From contig NZ_JACHOS010000018.1 of NCBI RefSeq assembly GCF_014199985.1, forward strand, positions 62,001 through 126,000: 64,000 bases of DNA, written 5' to 3'. The notes under the pieces were generated by a model that was not told the DNA's origin, made no database searches, and saw nothing but the letters and a program-made list of their open reading frames with translations. The position numbers and the translations under genes were made by a program. Shown piece by piece: positions 32,795 to 41,035 of the stretch (its first letter is position 1; each line of letters begins with the position of its first letter). Source of the DNA: Methylorubrum rhodesianum (lineage in GTDB: Bacteria > Pseudomonadota > Alphaproteobacteria > Rhizobiales > Beijerinckiaceae).

Positions 32795-34909
32795 ATGCCC
32801 GACCGCCGCCACGACGCCGACATCATGTACCGCCTGCTCGTCCAGGGGGTGACGGACTATGCGATCTACATGCTGTGTCCGGACGGCACCGTCGCGAATT
32901 GGAACGTGGGAGCGCAGCGCGCGACGGGCTACGCGGCCGACGAGATCGTAGGGCACAACTTCGCCTGCTTCTACACACCGGAGGATCGCGCCGCGGGCCT
33001 GCCCGAGCGAGGTCTCCGGACGGCGCGGCAGGACGGCCGGTTCGAGGCGGAGGGCTGGCGCCTGCGCAAGGACGGCTCCCGCTTCTGGGCCCACGTCGTC
33101 ATCGATGCGATCCACGACGACGATGGCCGTTTCATCGGCTTCGCGAAGGTCACGCGCGATCGCACCGAGGGGCGGGCCAACACCCTGAAGCTCGATTCGG
33201 CCCTCGACAACCTCGACCTCGCCATGTCCAACATGGCCCAGGGCCTGTGTCTCATCGACGGCGACGAGCGCATTGTGCTCGCCAACCAGCGGATGCACGA
33301 GATGCTCGCGCTTCCGGGCAGCGAGCCGCTGTCGGGGGCTGGGATACGGGCTGTGCTGTCCGAGGCGCTTGGCGAGACGGCCGCTCTTCTCTTCCTGCGC
33401 GACCACCTGCGACCCGACCTCGACCTTCAGGCGCCCGCGATGTCCGAGATCGTGCATCAGGAGCAGGTCCTGTCCGTCACGACCCGGCGCCTCGCCGCCG
33501 GGGGATGGGTCTCGACCTTCGCCGACGTCACGGAGCGACGCCGGTTCGAGAACCAGATCCGGCACCTCGCCCAGCACGATCCTCTGACAGATCTCGCTAA
33601 CCGCGCGACGCTCCAACACGCCCTGACGGAGACGCTCGCGTCCGAGGCATGGGGGAACTGCGCCGTCTTCCACATCGACCTCGACCGCTTCAAACCGATC
33701 AACGACACATTCGGGCATGCGATCGGTGATCAACTCCTCCAAGAAGTCGCGCGGCGCCTGCAGCGGACGGTGCGTGCGCAGGACGTCATCGCGCGCCTCG
33801 GCGGCGACGGGTTCGCGCTGATCCTCAGACCCGTCGACCCCCTTCGGCTACCGGACACGGCCCGGCAGCTCCTGGAGGTTCTCAACCAGCCTTACACGGT
33901 CAAGAAGCTGCCGATCCGGATCGGTGCCAGCATCGGCATCGCCGTCCCGGCACTGGGCGAGCGCGATCCCGACATCCTTCTGCGCAACGCCGACCTCGCC
34001 CTCTCCGACGCCAAGAACGAGGGCCGGAACCGCTACAGCTTCTACGACTCGGCGATGGGGGAAAGCGCCGCGGCCCGGGCGAGCCTGGAGGCCGACCTGA
34101 ACCGCGCCGTCGAGCGGCGGGAATTCGTCCTGCACTACCAGCCGATCGTGCGCGCCCGCACCGGCGCGACCATCGGCTTCGAAGCGCTGCTGCGCTGGCC
34201 CCAGCCGGATGGGAGGGCGATGTCGCCGGCGGACTTCGTCCCGGTGGCCGAGGAGGCCGGGCTGATGCTCGAAATCGGCGCGTGGATCCTGGTGGAGGCC
34301 TGCCGCGAAGCGGCGACCTGGCCCGCGCATCTCACCGTGGCGGTCAATGTCTCGGCGACGCAGCTGCGCAGCGGGCTCTTCATCGACGCCGTCGAGCGGG
34401 CGCTCGCCGCGAGTGGTCTGCCGCCGCACCGGTTGGAGATCGAGATCACCGAGACGGCGGTGCTCCAGAACCGCGAATTGGCCCTCAGCCTGCTCCAGCG
34501 TCTGAGGGCCCTGGGGGTGATGATCGCGCTCGATGATTTCGGCACCGGCTACTCGTCGCTGAGCTTCGTCCACACCTTCCCGCTCACCCGCCTCAAGATC
34601 GACCGGAGCTTCGTCCGGGGGCTCGGACTGGATCCGCAATCGACGGCGATCGTGCGGGCGATCATCGGCCTGTCGCGCAGCCTCGGCCTCGCGGTGACCG
34701 CGGAGGGCGTGGAGACGGAGGAGCAGCGCCGACTGCTCGCGAAGGAGCGGGGTCTCGACCTGCAGGGCTACCTGCTCGGCCGCCCGGAGCGCGTCGCGCG
34801 CCTCCCTCATCGTCTCGAGCCTGGCCTCGAACGGCGCAGACCCGCACGGCGGGTTGCGTCGCCCGAAGACGGCGCGGCCAAGGTCGAGGACCATCCGGAG
34901 GCGGCCTGA
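32795..34909 (+). CDS. PAS-GGDEF-EAL cyclic-di-GMP protein with degenerate GGDEF
   Basis: A 704-residue soluble protein. Two PAS-type domains (about 8-125 and 140-250) precede a GGDEF domain and an EAL domain. The synthase motif reads GGDGF (336-340) in place of GGDEF, losing the catalytic glutamate, so diguanylate cyclase activity is probably absent. The EAL domain looks intact: GFEALLRW, NVSATQLR, EITETAV, DDFGTGYSSL, KIDRSFV and TAEGVETEEQ. The likely output is c-di-GMP hydrolysis, with the GGDEF half perhaps binding GTP as a modulator. The ATG at 32795 was preferred to a GTG at 32753. Confidence 0.9.
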   Translation: MPDRRHDADIMYRLLVQGVTDYAIYMLCPDGTVANWNVGAQRATGYAADEIVGHNFACFYTPEDRAAGLPERGLRTARQDGRFEAEGWRLRKDGSRFWAHVVIDAIHDDDGRFIGFAKVTRDRTEGRANTLKLDSALDNLDLAMSNMAQGLCLIDGDERIVLANQRMHEMLALPGSEPLSGAGIRAVLSEALGETAALLFLRDHLRPDLDLQAPAMSEIVHQEQVLSVTTRRLAAGGWVSTFADVTERRRFENQIRHLAQHDPLTDLANRATLQHALTETLASEAWGNCAVFHIDLDRFKPINDTFGHAIGDQLLQEVARRLQRTVRAQDVIARLGGDGFALILRPVDPLRLPDTARQLLEVLNQPYTVKKLPIRIGASIGIAVPALGERDPDILLRNADLALSDAKNEGRNRYSFYDSAMGESAAARASLEADLNRAVERREFVLHYQPIVRARTGATIGFEALLRWPQPDGRAMSPADFVPVAEEAGLMLEIGAWILVEACREAATWPAHLTVAVNVSATQLRSGLFIDAVERALAASGLPPHRLEIEITETAVLQNRELALSLLQRLRALGVMIALDDFGTGYSSLSFVHTFPLTRLKIDRSFVRGLGLDPQSTAIVRAIIGLSRSLGLAVTAEGVETEEQRRLLAKERGLDLQGYLLGRPERVARLPHRLEPGLERRRPARRVASPEDGAAKVEDHPEAA

Positions 34910-35175
34910 CGGCGGCCGTTCCCACGCCTTCACACGCGAAGGGCCCGTCGCCCATTTGATGGGTCGGCGCCGACGCCGTCACATCGCTTCCTGACGTGCG
35001 ACTTACCGGACTTGGCACGAATGACCTGAAGCCGGCCGAGCCCGAATGCTTGAACTCGGCCGTCGAGATGAAGATCAGTTGTGCGCAATATACGGTGCAA
35101 GGCCTGTCAAGGCGCGGAGAACGGACTTGGATGCGCTTGCGCCGTCCGGGACGGGCTGATAGCGGATGGTACGCT

Positions 35176-35251
35176 GCCGGTTTAGCTCAGTTGGTAGAGC
35201 AACCGCCTTGTAAGCGGTAGGTCGCGAGTTCGAGTCCCGCAACCGGCACCA
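35176..35251 (+). tRNA. tRNA-Thr (anticodon TGT)
   Basis: A complete 76-nt cloverleaf. The acceptor stem GCCGGTT pairs with AACCGGC. The D-arm contains AGCTCAGTTGGTAGAGC. The anticodon stem ACCGC/GCGGT encloses CTTGTAA with anticodon TGT at 35209-35211, and the T-arm contains GTTCGAGTC. The CCA end is encoded. The flanks (34910-35175 and 35252-35520) hold no gene. Confidence 0.97.
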
Positions 35252-35520
35252 TCGGACTTCCCCGACAGAGTGATCGAACCCGAAGCCTCACCACAATCGT
35301 GATCGGTGGTGGACCGCCTGTCCGTGCTGCGGGCGGAGACTTCGGTCACAGCCAATCCCCTGACACGGCATTGGATTCGAAAGACGCACCCCGCTTTTCA
35401 CAGTTCTAAAGTTTGTAACGAATGATAGTGCATTCGAAGGGGCTTTGAGGCTCTGTTTCATTGCAGCGGACCTGCCCAGCCTTGAGTGAGGGCAGTCATC
35501 CGGATGGGGCATTCGGGCGT

Positions 35521-36804
35521 ATGCACACTTCGCTGAGTTTCACGCCGCCCGATCTGCAGGAGGCGCGGCTCGGAACAGTGCGCCACCGCTACGTTTTCTA
35601 TATTCCCGGTTACGATCCCGAGGCGCGGACGCGCTACCGGTTGCTGTTCGTGCGGGAATGGGCCCGATACACCAAGCGGTTCGGCGGCGGAAAGCGGGAC
35701 ATCTCCTGCGCCCGACTGAGCCAGGACGGGCTGGTCCAGAGCTGGACCGTGAGTGCTCCGGAGCAGGGCGAGGGGGCCGAGACCCGGTACGACGTGCTGC
35801 TGTGGGACGATCTCGTCGCCCGCGACTTCGCCCGATCCCGCTTCGTCAGCGTCGCCCTGCTCGTCGTGGGCACGCTGCAGACGATCCTGAACGGATTGAT
35901 GTTCCGCTTCTACCGGCTGAACTGGAAATACGGGAACGTCATCCTCTACCCGTTCGTGATGGTCATCCTCCTCGCGGCGTTGTCCGTCGCCATCGGGCTC
36001 ACGGTGCATGCCTATCTCGGCGACCGGTTCGGCCACAGCCTCGGTCTGCCGCTCTGGCTCTCGCTGCCGCTGGGCGTCGTCGCGGGCATCGTCTGGATCA
36101 AGGCGATCGAAGCCTTCCTGAACCGCGTCTTCTTCTGGCAGCTCCTGAACGATTGGGTGTTCAACTGGCAGCATGGCCAGGGCTGGCGGCCGGATTACGA
36201 GCGGCGTCTCGACGCGTTTGCCGAACACGTCCTGTCCTCGCTCGCGGCACGGGCAGAGGCCGGGCAGCCGACTGACGAGGTGATGATCGTCGGCCATTCC
36301 TCCGGCGGGCTGACCGCGGCCGAGGTCGCGGCCCGGGTGCTCGCCCGCGACCCGTCGATCGGCGCCTCGGGCCCGAACCTGTCGCTGGCGACGCTGGGGT
36401 CCGGATTGCCGCTCGTGGCGATGCAGCCCGCCGCCGCGCGTCTGCGGGCCGAGATCGCGCGCCTCGTCACGGAACGGCGCGTCGTGTGGTGCGACTTCCA
36501 CGCTCCCCAGGACTGGATGAATTTTCCGGGCTTCAATCCGCAGCACGATCTCAAGCTCCGCCTGTGCGGGCAGCCGGTCGCCAATCCCCTCGTGCGCTCG
36601 GCCCGCTTCCGCGACTTGCTGTGTCCGGAGACCTACGAGCGGGTGCGCTTTCGCCCGTTCCGGATGCATTTCCAGTTCCTGCTCGCCAACGAGCGGCCGG
36701 GCGCCTACGATTTCTTCGCGATGACCCTGGGCCCGCGGCGGCTGCGCGAGCAGGTGCTCGCCCCCGTCGCGTGCCACGAACCTGAGCCCGCCGTTCCGCT
36801 CTGA
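35521..36804 (+). CDS. Membrane-anchored alpha/beta hydrolase-like protein
   Basis: A 427-residue protein of unknown function. The N-terminal part (HRYVFYIPGYDPEARTRYR) resembles the start of a lipase-like fold. Two or three membrane helices follow: about 145-170 (YPFVMVILLAALSVAIGLTVHAYL) and 180-200 (LPLWLSLPLGVVAGIVWI). After them, EVMIVGHSSGGLTAAEVAARVL has the GxSxG nucleophile elbow of serine hydrolases. The hydrolase fold thus appears to be interrupted by a membrane hairpin. The substrate is unknown; a lipid or cell-envelope role is plausible given the neighbouring glycosyltransferase. The start at 35521 was selected where the conserved part begins. Confidence 0.7.
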   Translation: MHTSLSFTPPDLQEARLGTVRHRYVFYIPGYDPEARTRYRLLFVREWARYTKRFGGGKRDISCARLSQDGLVQSWTVSAPEQGEGAETRYDVLLWDDLVARDFARSRFVSVALLVVGTLQTILNGLMFRFYRLNWKYGNVILYPFVMVILLAALSVAIGLTVHAYLGDRFGHSLGLPLWLSLPLGVVAGIVWIKAIEAFLNRVFFWQLLNDWVFNWQHGQGWRPDYERRLDAFAEHVLSSLAARAEAGQPTDEVMIVGHSSGGLTAAEVAARVLARDPSIGASGPNLSLATLGSGLPLVAMQPAAARLRAEIARLVTERRVVWCDFHAPQDWMNFPGFNPQHDLKLRLCGQPVANPLVRSARFRDLLCPETYERVRFRPFRMHFQFLLANERPGAYDFFAMTLGPRRLREQVLAPVACHEPEPAVPL

Positions 36805-36854
36805 TCCGAACGCTCGTCTCCGCGGGTGACGAGCGCGAACCGGTCGTGAGGTCG

Positions 36855-38120
36855 ATGCGCGTCTTAGCCGTTGCCGTCGGCAGCCACGGAGATGTCCTGC
36901 CGCTCCTCGCCATCGCGACCGAGTTGCGGCGGCGCGGGCACGCGGTCACCCTGGCGGCGCCCGCCCCCTTCGCCGCCATGGCGGCGCGGGCAGACCTCCC
37001 GTTCTTTGCCCTCGGAACGGAGGAGGATTACCGCCGCGCCGCGGCCGAGACCGGCCTCTGGCGTCCCTGGCGCGGCGTCAGGCTGATGTTCCGCCACGTC
37101 TCCGTCCTCACGGAGCCGACCTATGCCTGGCTCGCCGGGAACGCGCGGCCCGGCGAGAGCGTCGTGCTCGCCTCGACGCTGGCGCTCGGAGCCCGGGTGG
37201 CGCAGGAGAAGCTCGGGCTGGACGTCATCACCGTGCATCTCATGCCGCTGCTCGCCGGCAGCCGCACCGATCCTCCGATCCTGCCCGGTCTTCCGCTTCC
37301 CGATAGCGTGCCGGCGCGGTTTCGGCACTGGATCGGGCGCGGCGCGGACCGCTTCGTCATCGGGCCCGCCGCCCTGCCGGCCCTGAACGCATTTCGTGCC
37401 AGCCTGGACCTGCCGCCGGTGCACCGCCTCCGCCGCTGGTGGAGCAGCCCGCAACGCGTCCTGTTCACCTTCCCCAGATGGTACGCCGCGCCGCAGCCGC
37501 ACCGGATTCCGCAGGCGCAGCAGGTCGGCTTCCCGCTCGCCGATCGCTTCGGCGACGTCGCCGAGCCGTCGGCGGCCCTGACCCGCTTCCTCGACGAGGG
37601 GCCGCCACCGCTCGCCTTCACCTACGGTTCGGCCATGTCCCGGAGTCAGGCCTTCTTCCGCACCGCGCTGCGGGTCTGCACTGGGCTCGGGCGCCGCGGC
37701 ATCCTCCTGGCGCCGCAAGGCGGGCAGGTGCCGACGGACCTGCCCGCGAGCGTGCTGCACGTGCCCTATGCCCCGTTCAGCCGGGTGCTGCCCCGTTGCG
37801 CCGCGCTCGTCCATCATGGCGGGATCGGCACCGTCGCGCAGGCGCTTGCGGCCGGCATCCCGCAACTGGTCGTCCCCGTCGCCTACGATCACTTCGACGA
37901 GGCGCGCTGGCTGCGGCGGCTCGGCGTCGGCGCCGCCCTGAGCCAGCGCCGCTTCACTCCGGCCCGCGCCGCGCCCACGCTGCGCCGGTTGCTCAGCGAT
38001 CCCCGTGTCGCCCAGGCCTGCACCGCCGCCAAGCTGCGGATGGCGCAGGAGGACGGCGTCGTCGAGGCCTGCGACGCGGTGGAGACCTTCATCCGGACGG
38101 CTCGGCGGCCGGACGGTTGA
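36855..38120 (+). CDS. UGT/GT1-type glycosyltransferase
   Basis: A 421-residue GT-B fold glycosyltransferase. MRVLAVAVGSHGDVLPLLAIATELRRRGHAV opens the acceptor domain. The donor domain has the UGT-like signature PYAPFSRVLPRCAALVHHGGIGTVAQALAAGIPQLVVPVAYDHFDEA. It resembles rhamnosyltransferase and macrolide- or sterol-type transferases that decorate lipids. The preceding membrane hydrolase, 50 bp upstream on the same strand, may act on the same lipid; that is inference. The ATG at 36855 is preceded by GTGAGG. Confidence 0.85.
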   Translation: MRVLAVAVGSHGDVLPLLAIATELRRRGHAVTLAAPAPFAAMAARADLPFFALGTEEDYRRAAAETGLWRPWRGVRLMFRHVSVLTEPTYAWLAGNARPGESVVLASTLALGARVAQEKLGLDVITVHLMPLLAGSRTDPPILPGLPLPDSVPARFRHWIGRGADRFVIGPAALPALNAFRASLDLPPVHRLRRWWSSPQRVLFTFPRWYAAPQPHRIPQAQQVGFPLADRFGDVAEPSAALTRFLDEGPPPLAFTYGSAMSRSQAFFRTALRVCTGLGRRGILLAPQGGQVPTDLPASVLHVPYAPFSRVLPRCAALVHHGGIGTVAQALAAGIPQLVVPVAYDHFDEARWLRRLGVGAALSQRRFTPARAAPTLRRLLSDPRVAQACTAAKLRMAQEDGVVEACDAVETFIRTARRPDG

Positions 38121-38162
38121 CCCCGGCGACGATCCACCCGAGCCTCGGGCGGGAATGGGTCG

Positions 38163-38939
38163 TCACAGCGAGAACCGATCCACTTCCTCCAGCAGCCGTA
38201 CGAAGGTGCGCGCGCCATGGTCGAGCGCGGCCTCGCCCGCTTCCGCCGTGCCGAGGCGGGCATCGCCCAGGGCGCCGGACGCGTGGAGGTCCTCCGTCTT
38301 CCAGGCGAAGGCCGCCGGACGGCCGGCGCGCAGGAGCGAGAAGTCGTCCGCCATCGCCACCGTGCGGGGCGCGAAGTTTTCGATCCGGCCCTGCCGCACG
38401 AGGTCGGGTCGCAGCGCCAGCATCAGCGCGGTCTCGAGGCCACCCGCATGGATGCCGTGACGGATCTCGTCGGCCGGGAACAGGCCCTCGGGCAGGCCGA
38501 GGCGGCTCCACGAGGTCGTCACCGCGACCATGCCGTGGCGGCCGCGCAGCTCGCCCGCCACGAGGTCGATGAGGGCGCTGTTGCCGCCGTGGGAGGAGAC
38601 GATCACGAGCTTCGTGCAGCCCGCCCGATGCAGGCTCGCGCCGATCTCGGTCCAGGCGGCGAGCGCGGTCGCGGCGGTCAGGGTGAGGGTTCCGGGAAAG
38701 GAATCGTGCTCGTCCGACTTGCCGATCGCCTGGACGGGCAGGAGCAGCACGTCGAGCGCCGCCGGCACCAGCCGCGACACCCGCTGCAGATAGCCCTCGG
38801 CGATCAGGGTGTCGGTGCCGAGCGGCAGGTGCGGTCCGTGCTGCTCCACCGCGGCGACCGGAAGCACCGCGATGGCGCGGCTCATGTCGCGGGCGCGGAC
38901 CTCTGCGGTCGTGAGGTCGAGCCAGGATCGCGCCGGCAT
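38163..38939 (-). CDS. Creatininase-family amidohydrolase
   Basis: A 258-residue metal-dependent hydrolase of the creatininase family. Metal ligands are visible in AVEQHGPHLPLGTDTLIAEG (Glu, His, Asp) and HAGGLETAL, with the active-site loop VIVSSHGGNSALID. Members hydrolyse cyclic amides such as creatinine, formamide-type pyrimidine intermediates or peptides; the substrate here cannot be assigned. It is convergent with the glycosyltransferase gene. Confidence 0.87.
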   Translation of the reverse strand: MPARSWLDLTTAEVRARDMSRAIAVLPVAAVEQHGPHLPLGTDTLIAEGYLQRVSRLVPAALDVLLLPVQAIGKSDEHDSFPGTLTLTAATALAAWTEIGASLHRAGCTKLVIVSSHGGNSALIDLVAGELRGRHGMVAVTTSWSRLGLPEGLFPADEIRHGIHAGGLETALMLALRPDLVRQGRIENFAPRTVAMADDFSLLRAGRPAAFAWKTEDLHASGALGDARLGTAEAGEAALDHGARTFVRLLEEVDRFSL

Positions 38940-39025
38940 GCTGTCGTCTCCGTTGTCGCAGTTATCGCAGGCCCAGGGGTGCGCGGGGCCCTGACGCTTC
39001 CGGTCTCAACCGCTCGTTAGTCAAG

Positions 39026-40038
39026 ATGTCTCATGTCTTGGCGGACCATGTCCGTGGCGGGCGTCGAACCTCCGTGAACGAAAATCCTCCGAATCGGCCC
39101 CCCATGATGCCGCCCGTAGCGTCTGCTGCGGACGGGGATCCGGCCGAGGCGATGCGCGCGGAACTGGCCCGCCTGCGGGAGATGCTGGAGCAGAACTCGG
39201 ACTGGATCTGGGAGGTGGACGCGCAGGGGCGCTACACCTACGCCTCGCGCCAATGCATCGCCCTGCTCGGCCGCGAGCCGGAGGAGGTGCTGGGCTGCAC
39301 GCCGTTCGATTTCATGCCCCCCGACGAGGCCGAGCGGATCGGCCGGATCTTCGGCGCCATCGCCGCCGAGCGGCGGCCTTTCGCCCAGCTCCTCAACCGC
39401 AACCTGCGCAAGGACGGCAGCCTCGTCGTCCTGGAAACCAGGGCGTGCCGCTACTCGACCGGGACGGCACCTTGCTCGGCTATCGCGGCATCGATCGCGA
39501 CGTCACCGAGCGGGAGTCGGTGAACGAGCGGCTCCGCCACATCGCCCGGCACGACGACCTCACCGGTCTGCCGAACCGGATGTACCTGCGCGAGCATCTC
39601 GCCGGACGCCTGGCCGCCGGGCAGCGGCCCGGCGTCATCAGCCTCGATCTCGACGGCTTCAAGCCGATCAACGATCGTTTGGGCCACCCTGCGGGCGACT
39701 GCGTCCTGACGGAGATCGGCCGCCGGCTTGCGGATTTGGCGGCCGAGCACAGCGTGTTCGCCGCCCGGCCCGGGGGCGATGAATTCGTCCTGATCCTGCC
39801 GGAGAGTGCGGCGCTATCGTCCGTGGCGGTTCGTGCGGCTCTCGCCGCGCCCATCGCGCTGGCTGCCGGGACCGTGCGCGTGAGCGCCAGTCTCGGCCTC
39901 GCCCGCCCAGAGGGACCGCACGACACGGTCGATGCCGTGCTGGCGCGAGCCGACCGTGCCCTCTACGACGCCAAGGAGGCGGCGAAGAACGGGGCGATAG
40001 AGGCCGCCCGGCAGACCTCCGTCAGCGGCGACGGCTGA
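39026..40038 (+). pseudogene. PAS-GGDEF diguanylate cyclase gene split by a frameshift
   Basis: Two frames together make one PAS-GGDEF protein. The first (39026 to about 39440) encodes the PAS domain, from MLEQNSDWIWEVDAQGRYTYASRQC to RNLRKDGSLVVLET. The second (about 39440 to 40038, in frame -1) continues with GVPLLDRDGTLLGYRGIDRDVTERE and the GGDEF domain. That domain has an intact active site (RPGGDEFVLIL) and the LDLDGFKPINDRLGH motif. The reading frame is lost near GAAACCAGGGCGTG at 39434-39447; one missing base would restore ET-x-GVPLL. It is therefore either a recent pseudogene or a sequencing error. The 3' end overlaps the convergent CsbD-like gene by 17 bp. Confidence 0.85.
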
Positions 40039-40405
40039 AGAGCCAACCGAGCCCGAAGGCGGTCGCCGCGACCAGGGCCAGCGTGGTGCCGCGGTTCTCG
40101 TCGGCCCGGATGGCGAGTTCGCGGCCGCGTCGGTTCGCCTCGTCACGGAGATGACGCCCGCGGGTACGGGCCTCCTGATGCAGGCGGTGGCCGCGGGAGG
40201 CCGCCTCGTCGGCGAGGCGGTAGCCGTCCTCGTAGAGGTGTTCGGCCCGGTCGCGGGTCCGGCCGTAGGCCGCCTGCGCCACGCCCGCGACCTGCTCGTA
40301 GGCGCCCTCGACCTGGGGACGGGCGCGGCCCTTGACGGCACCGAGCGCGGTGCGGCCGCGGCCCTTGAGGTTGCGCAGACCGCCCTCGATCTGGTCCCGG
40401 TTCAT
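40022..40405 (-). CDS. CsbD-like protein with C-terminal membrane anchor
   Basis: A 127-residue protein. The N-terminus (MNRDQIEGGLRNLKGRGRTALG) is CsbD-like. A long, charged, helical middle rich in Arg and Glu follows, then one C-terminal membrane helix (TTLALVAATAFGLGWLF) and a basic tail, as in DUF883/ElaB proteins. CsbD proteins are general-stress proteins of unknown mechanism. It overlaps the end of the frameshifted GGDEF gene on the other strand. Confidence 0.75.
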   Translation of the reverse strand: MNRDQIEGGLRNLKGRGRTALGAVKGRARPQVEGAYEQVAGVAQAAYGRTRDRAEHLYEDGYRLADEAASRGHRLHQEARTRGRHLRDEANRRGRELAIRADENRGTTLALVAATAFGLGWLFSRRR

Positions 40406-40471
40406 GAGACATTCCTTTTGAGCGAAATGGTTGTGTCGAGACCGCCTTTCGGTCCTGTCCCGAAACGAAGA

Positions 40472-40495
40472 AGCCGCACCCGGTCGGGTGCGGCT
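40472..40495 (-). terminator. Rho-independent terminator of the small csbD gene
   Basis: A 10-bp stem (40472-40481 with 40486-40495) and a 4-nt loop, followed on the minus strand by TTCTTCGTTT. It lies between the two CsbD-like genes, so they are probably separate transcripts. Confidence 0.7.
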
Positions 40496-40540
40496 CCGGC
40501 CGTCGGATTCCGGTTGGAAAGGTCCTTGCGGGGTGGCTCC

Positions 40541-40744
40541 TTAGAGCTTGCGCTTCACCGCATCCGCGGCGTCCTTGACACCCTGCTTGGCGCCGCCGAC
40601 GGCGCGCTGGGCCTGGCCTTCCACTTCCTGCGCCTTGCCCTCGGCCTGCAGCTTCTCGTTGCCGGTCACCTTGCCGACGCTCTGCTTGACGTTGCCGGCG
40701 ACCTCGTTGGTGGCGCCCTTGATCTTGTCGGTCGTGCTGCTCAT
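40541..40744 (-). CDS. CsbD family stress-response protein
   Basis: A 67-residue hydrophilic protein, MSSTTDKIKGATNEVAGNVKQ, with the repeated KxxGxxxxxxG pattern of CsbD (VGKVTGNEKLQAEGKAQEVEGQAQRAVGG). Family members are induced by general stress, often under EcfG-type control in this group. The start at 40744 matches the family length; the frame is open further upstream without resemblance. Confidence 0.9.
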   Translation of the reverse strand: MSSTTDKIKGATNEVAGNVKQSVGKVTGNEKLQAEGKAQEVEGQAQRAVGGAKQGVKDAADAVKRKL

Positions 40745-40861
40745 GGCGTCTCTCCGTTCCTTGACGCGCGCCGGTTCGCGGCGCTCTCGGCAAGCTGAAC
40801 GGATCCCCCCGGCGCTTGGTTCCACTCCTATGATAAGGCGTGTCCGTCCGCACACGTCCCT

Positions 40862-40879
40862 CAAAATGCATTCATTTTG
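40862..40879. promoter_or_regulatory. AT-rich inverted repeat in the csbD/oxlT divergent region
   Basis: CAAAATG-CATT-CATTTTG is a perfect 7-bp inverted repeat with a 4-bp centre. A second AT-rich pair (AAAATAT and ATATTTT) follows around 40892-40921. The region 40860-40985 is far AT-richer than the surrounding DNA and separates the two divergent genes, so it probably contains promoters and an operator. Confidence 0.45.
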
Positions 40880-41035
40880 CCCGGACGTTCAAAAAATATC
40901 TGCGCAACGGCCAAATATTTTCCTGTCAGAGCTTAGGCCGCGAGCGGTTACGTATGCCGTATCCAAAATTACAATATGGCAAAGCCGGGCAGCCGTCCCG
41001 GCCCGCCAAGAAAATGTGAGATCAGGGACCGCTTC

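Noticed and set aside
35252..35520. Attachment site of an integrative element next to tRNA-Thr
   Set aside because: No integrase gene and no repeat of the tRNA 3' end were found in the flanking DNA; the following genes are ordinary chromosomal types.
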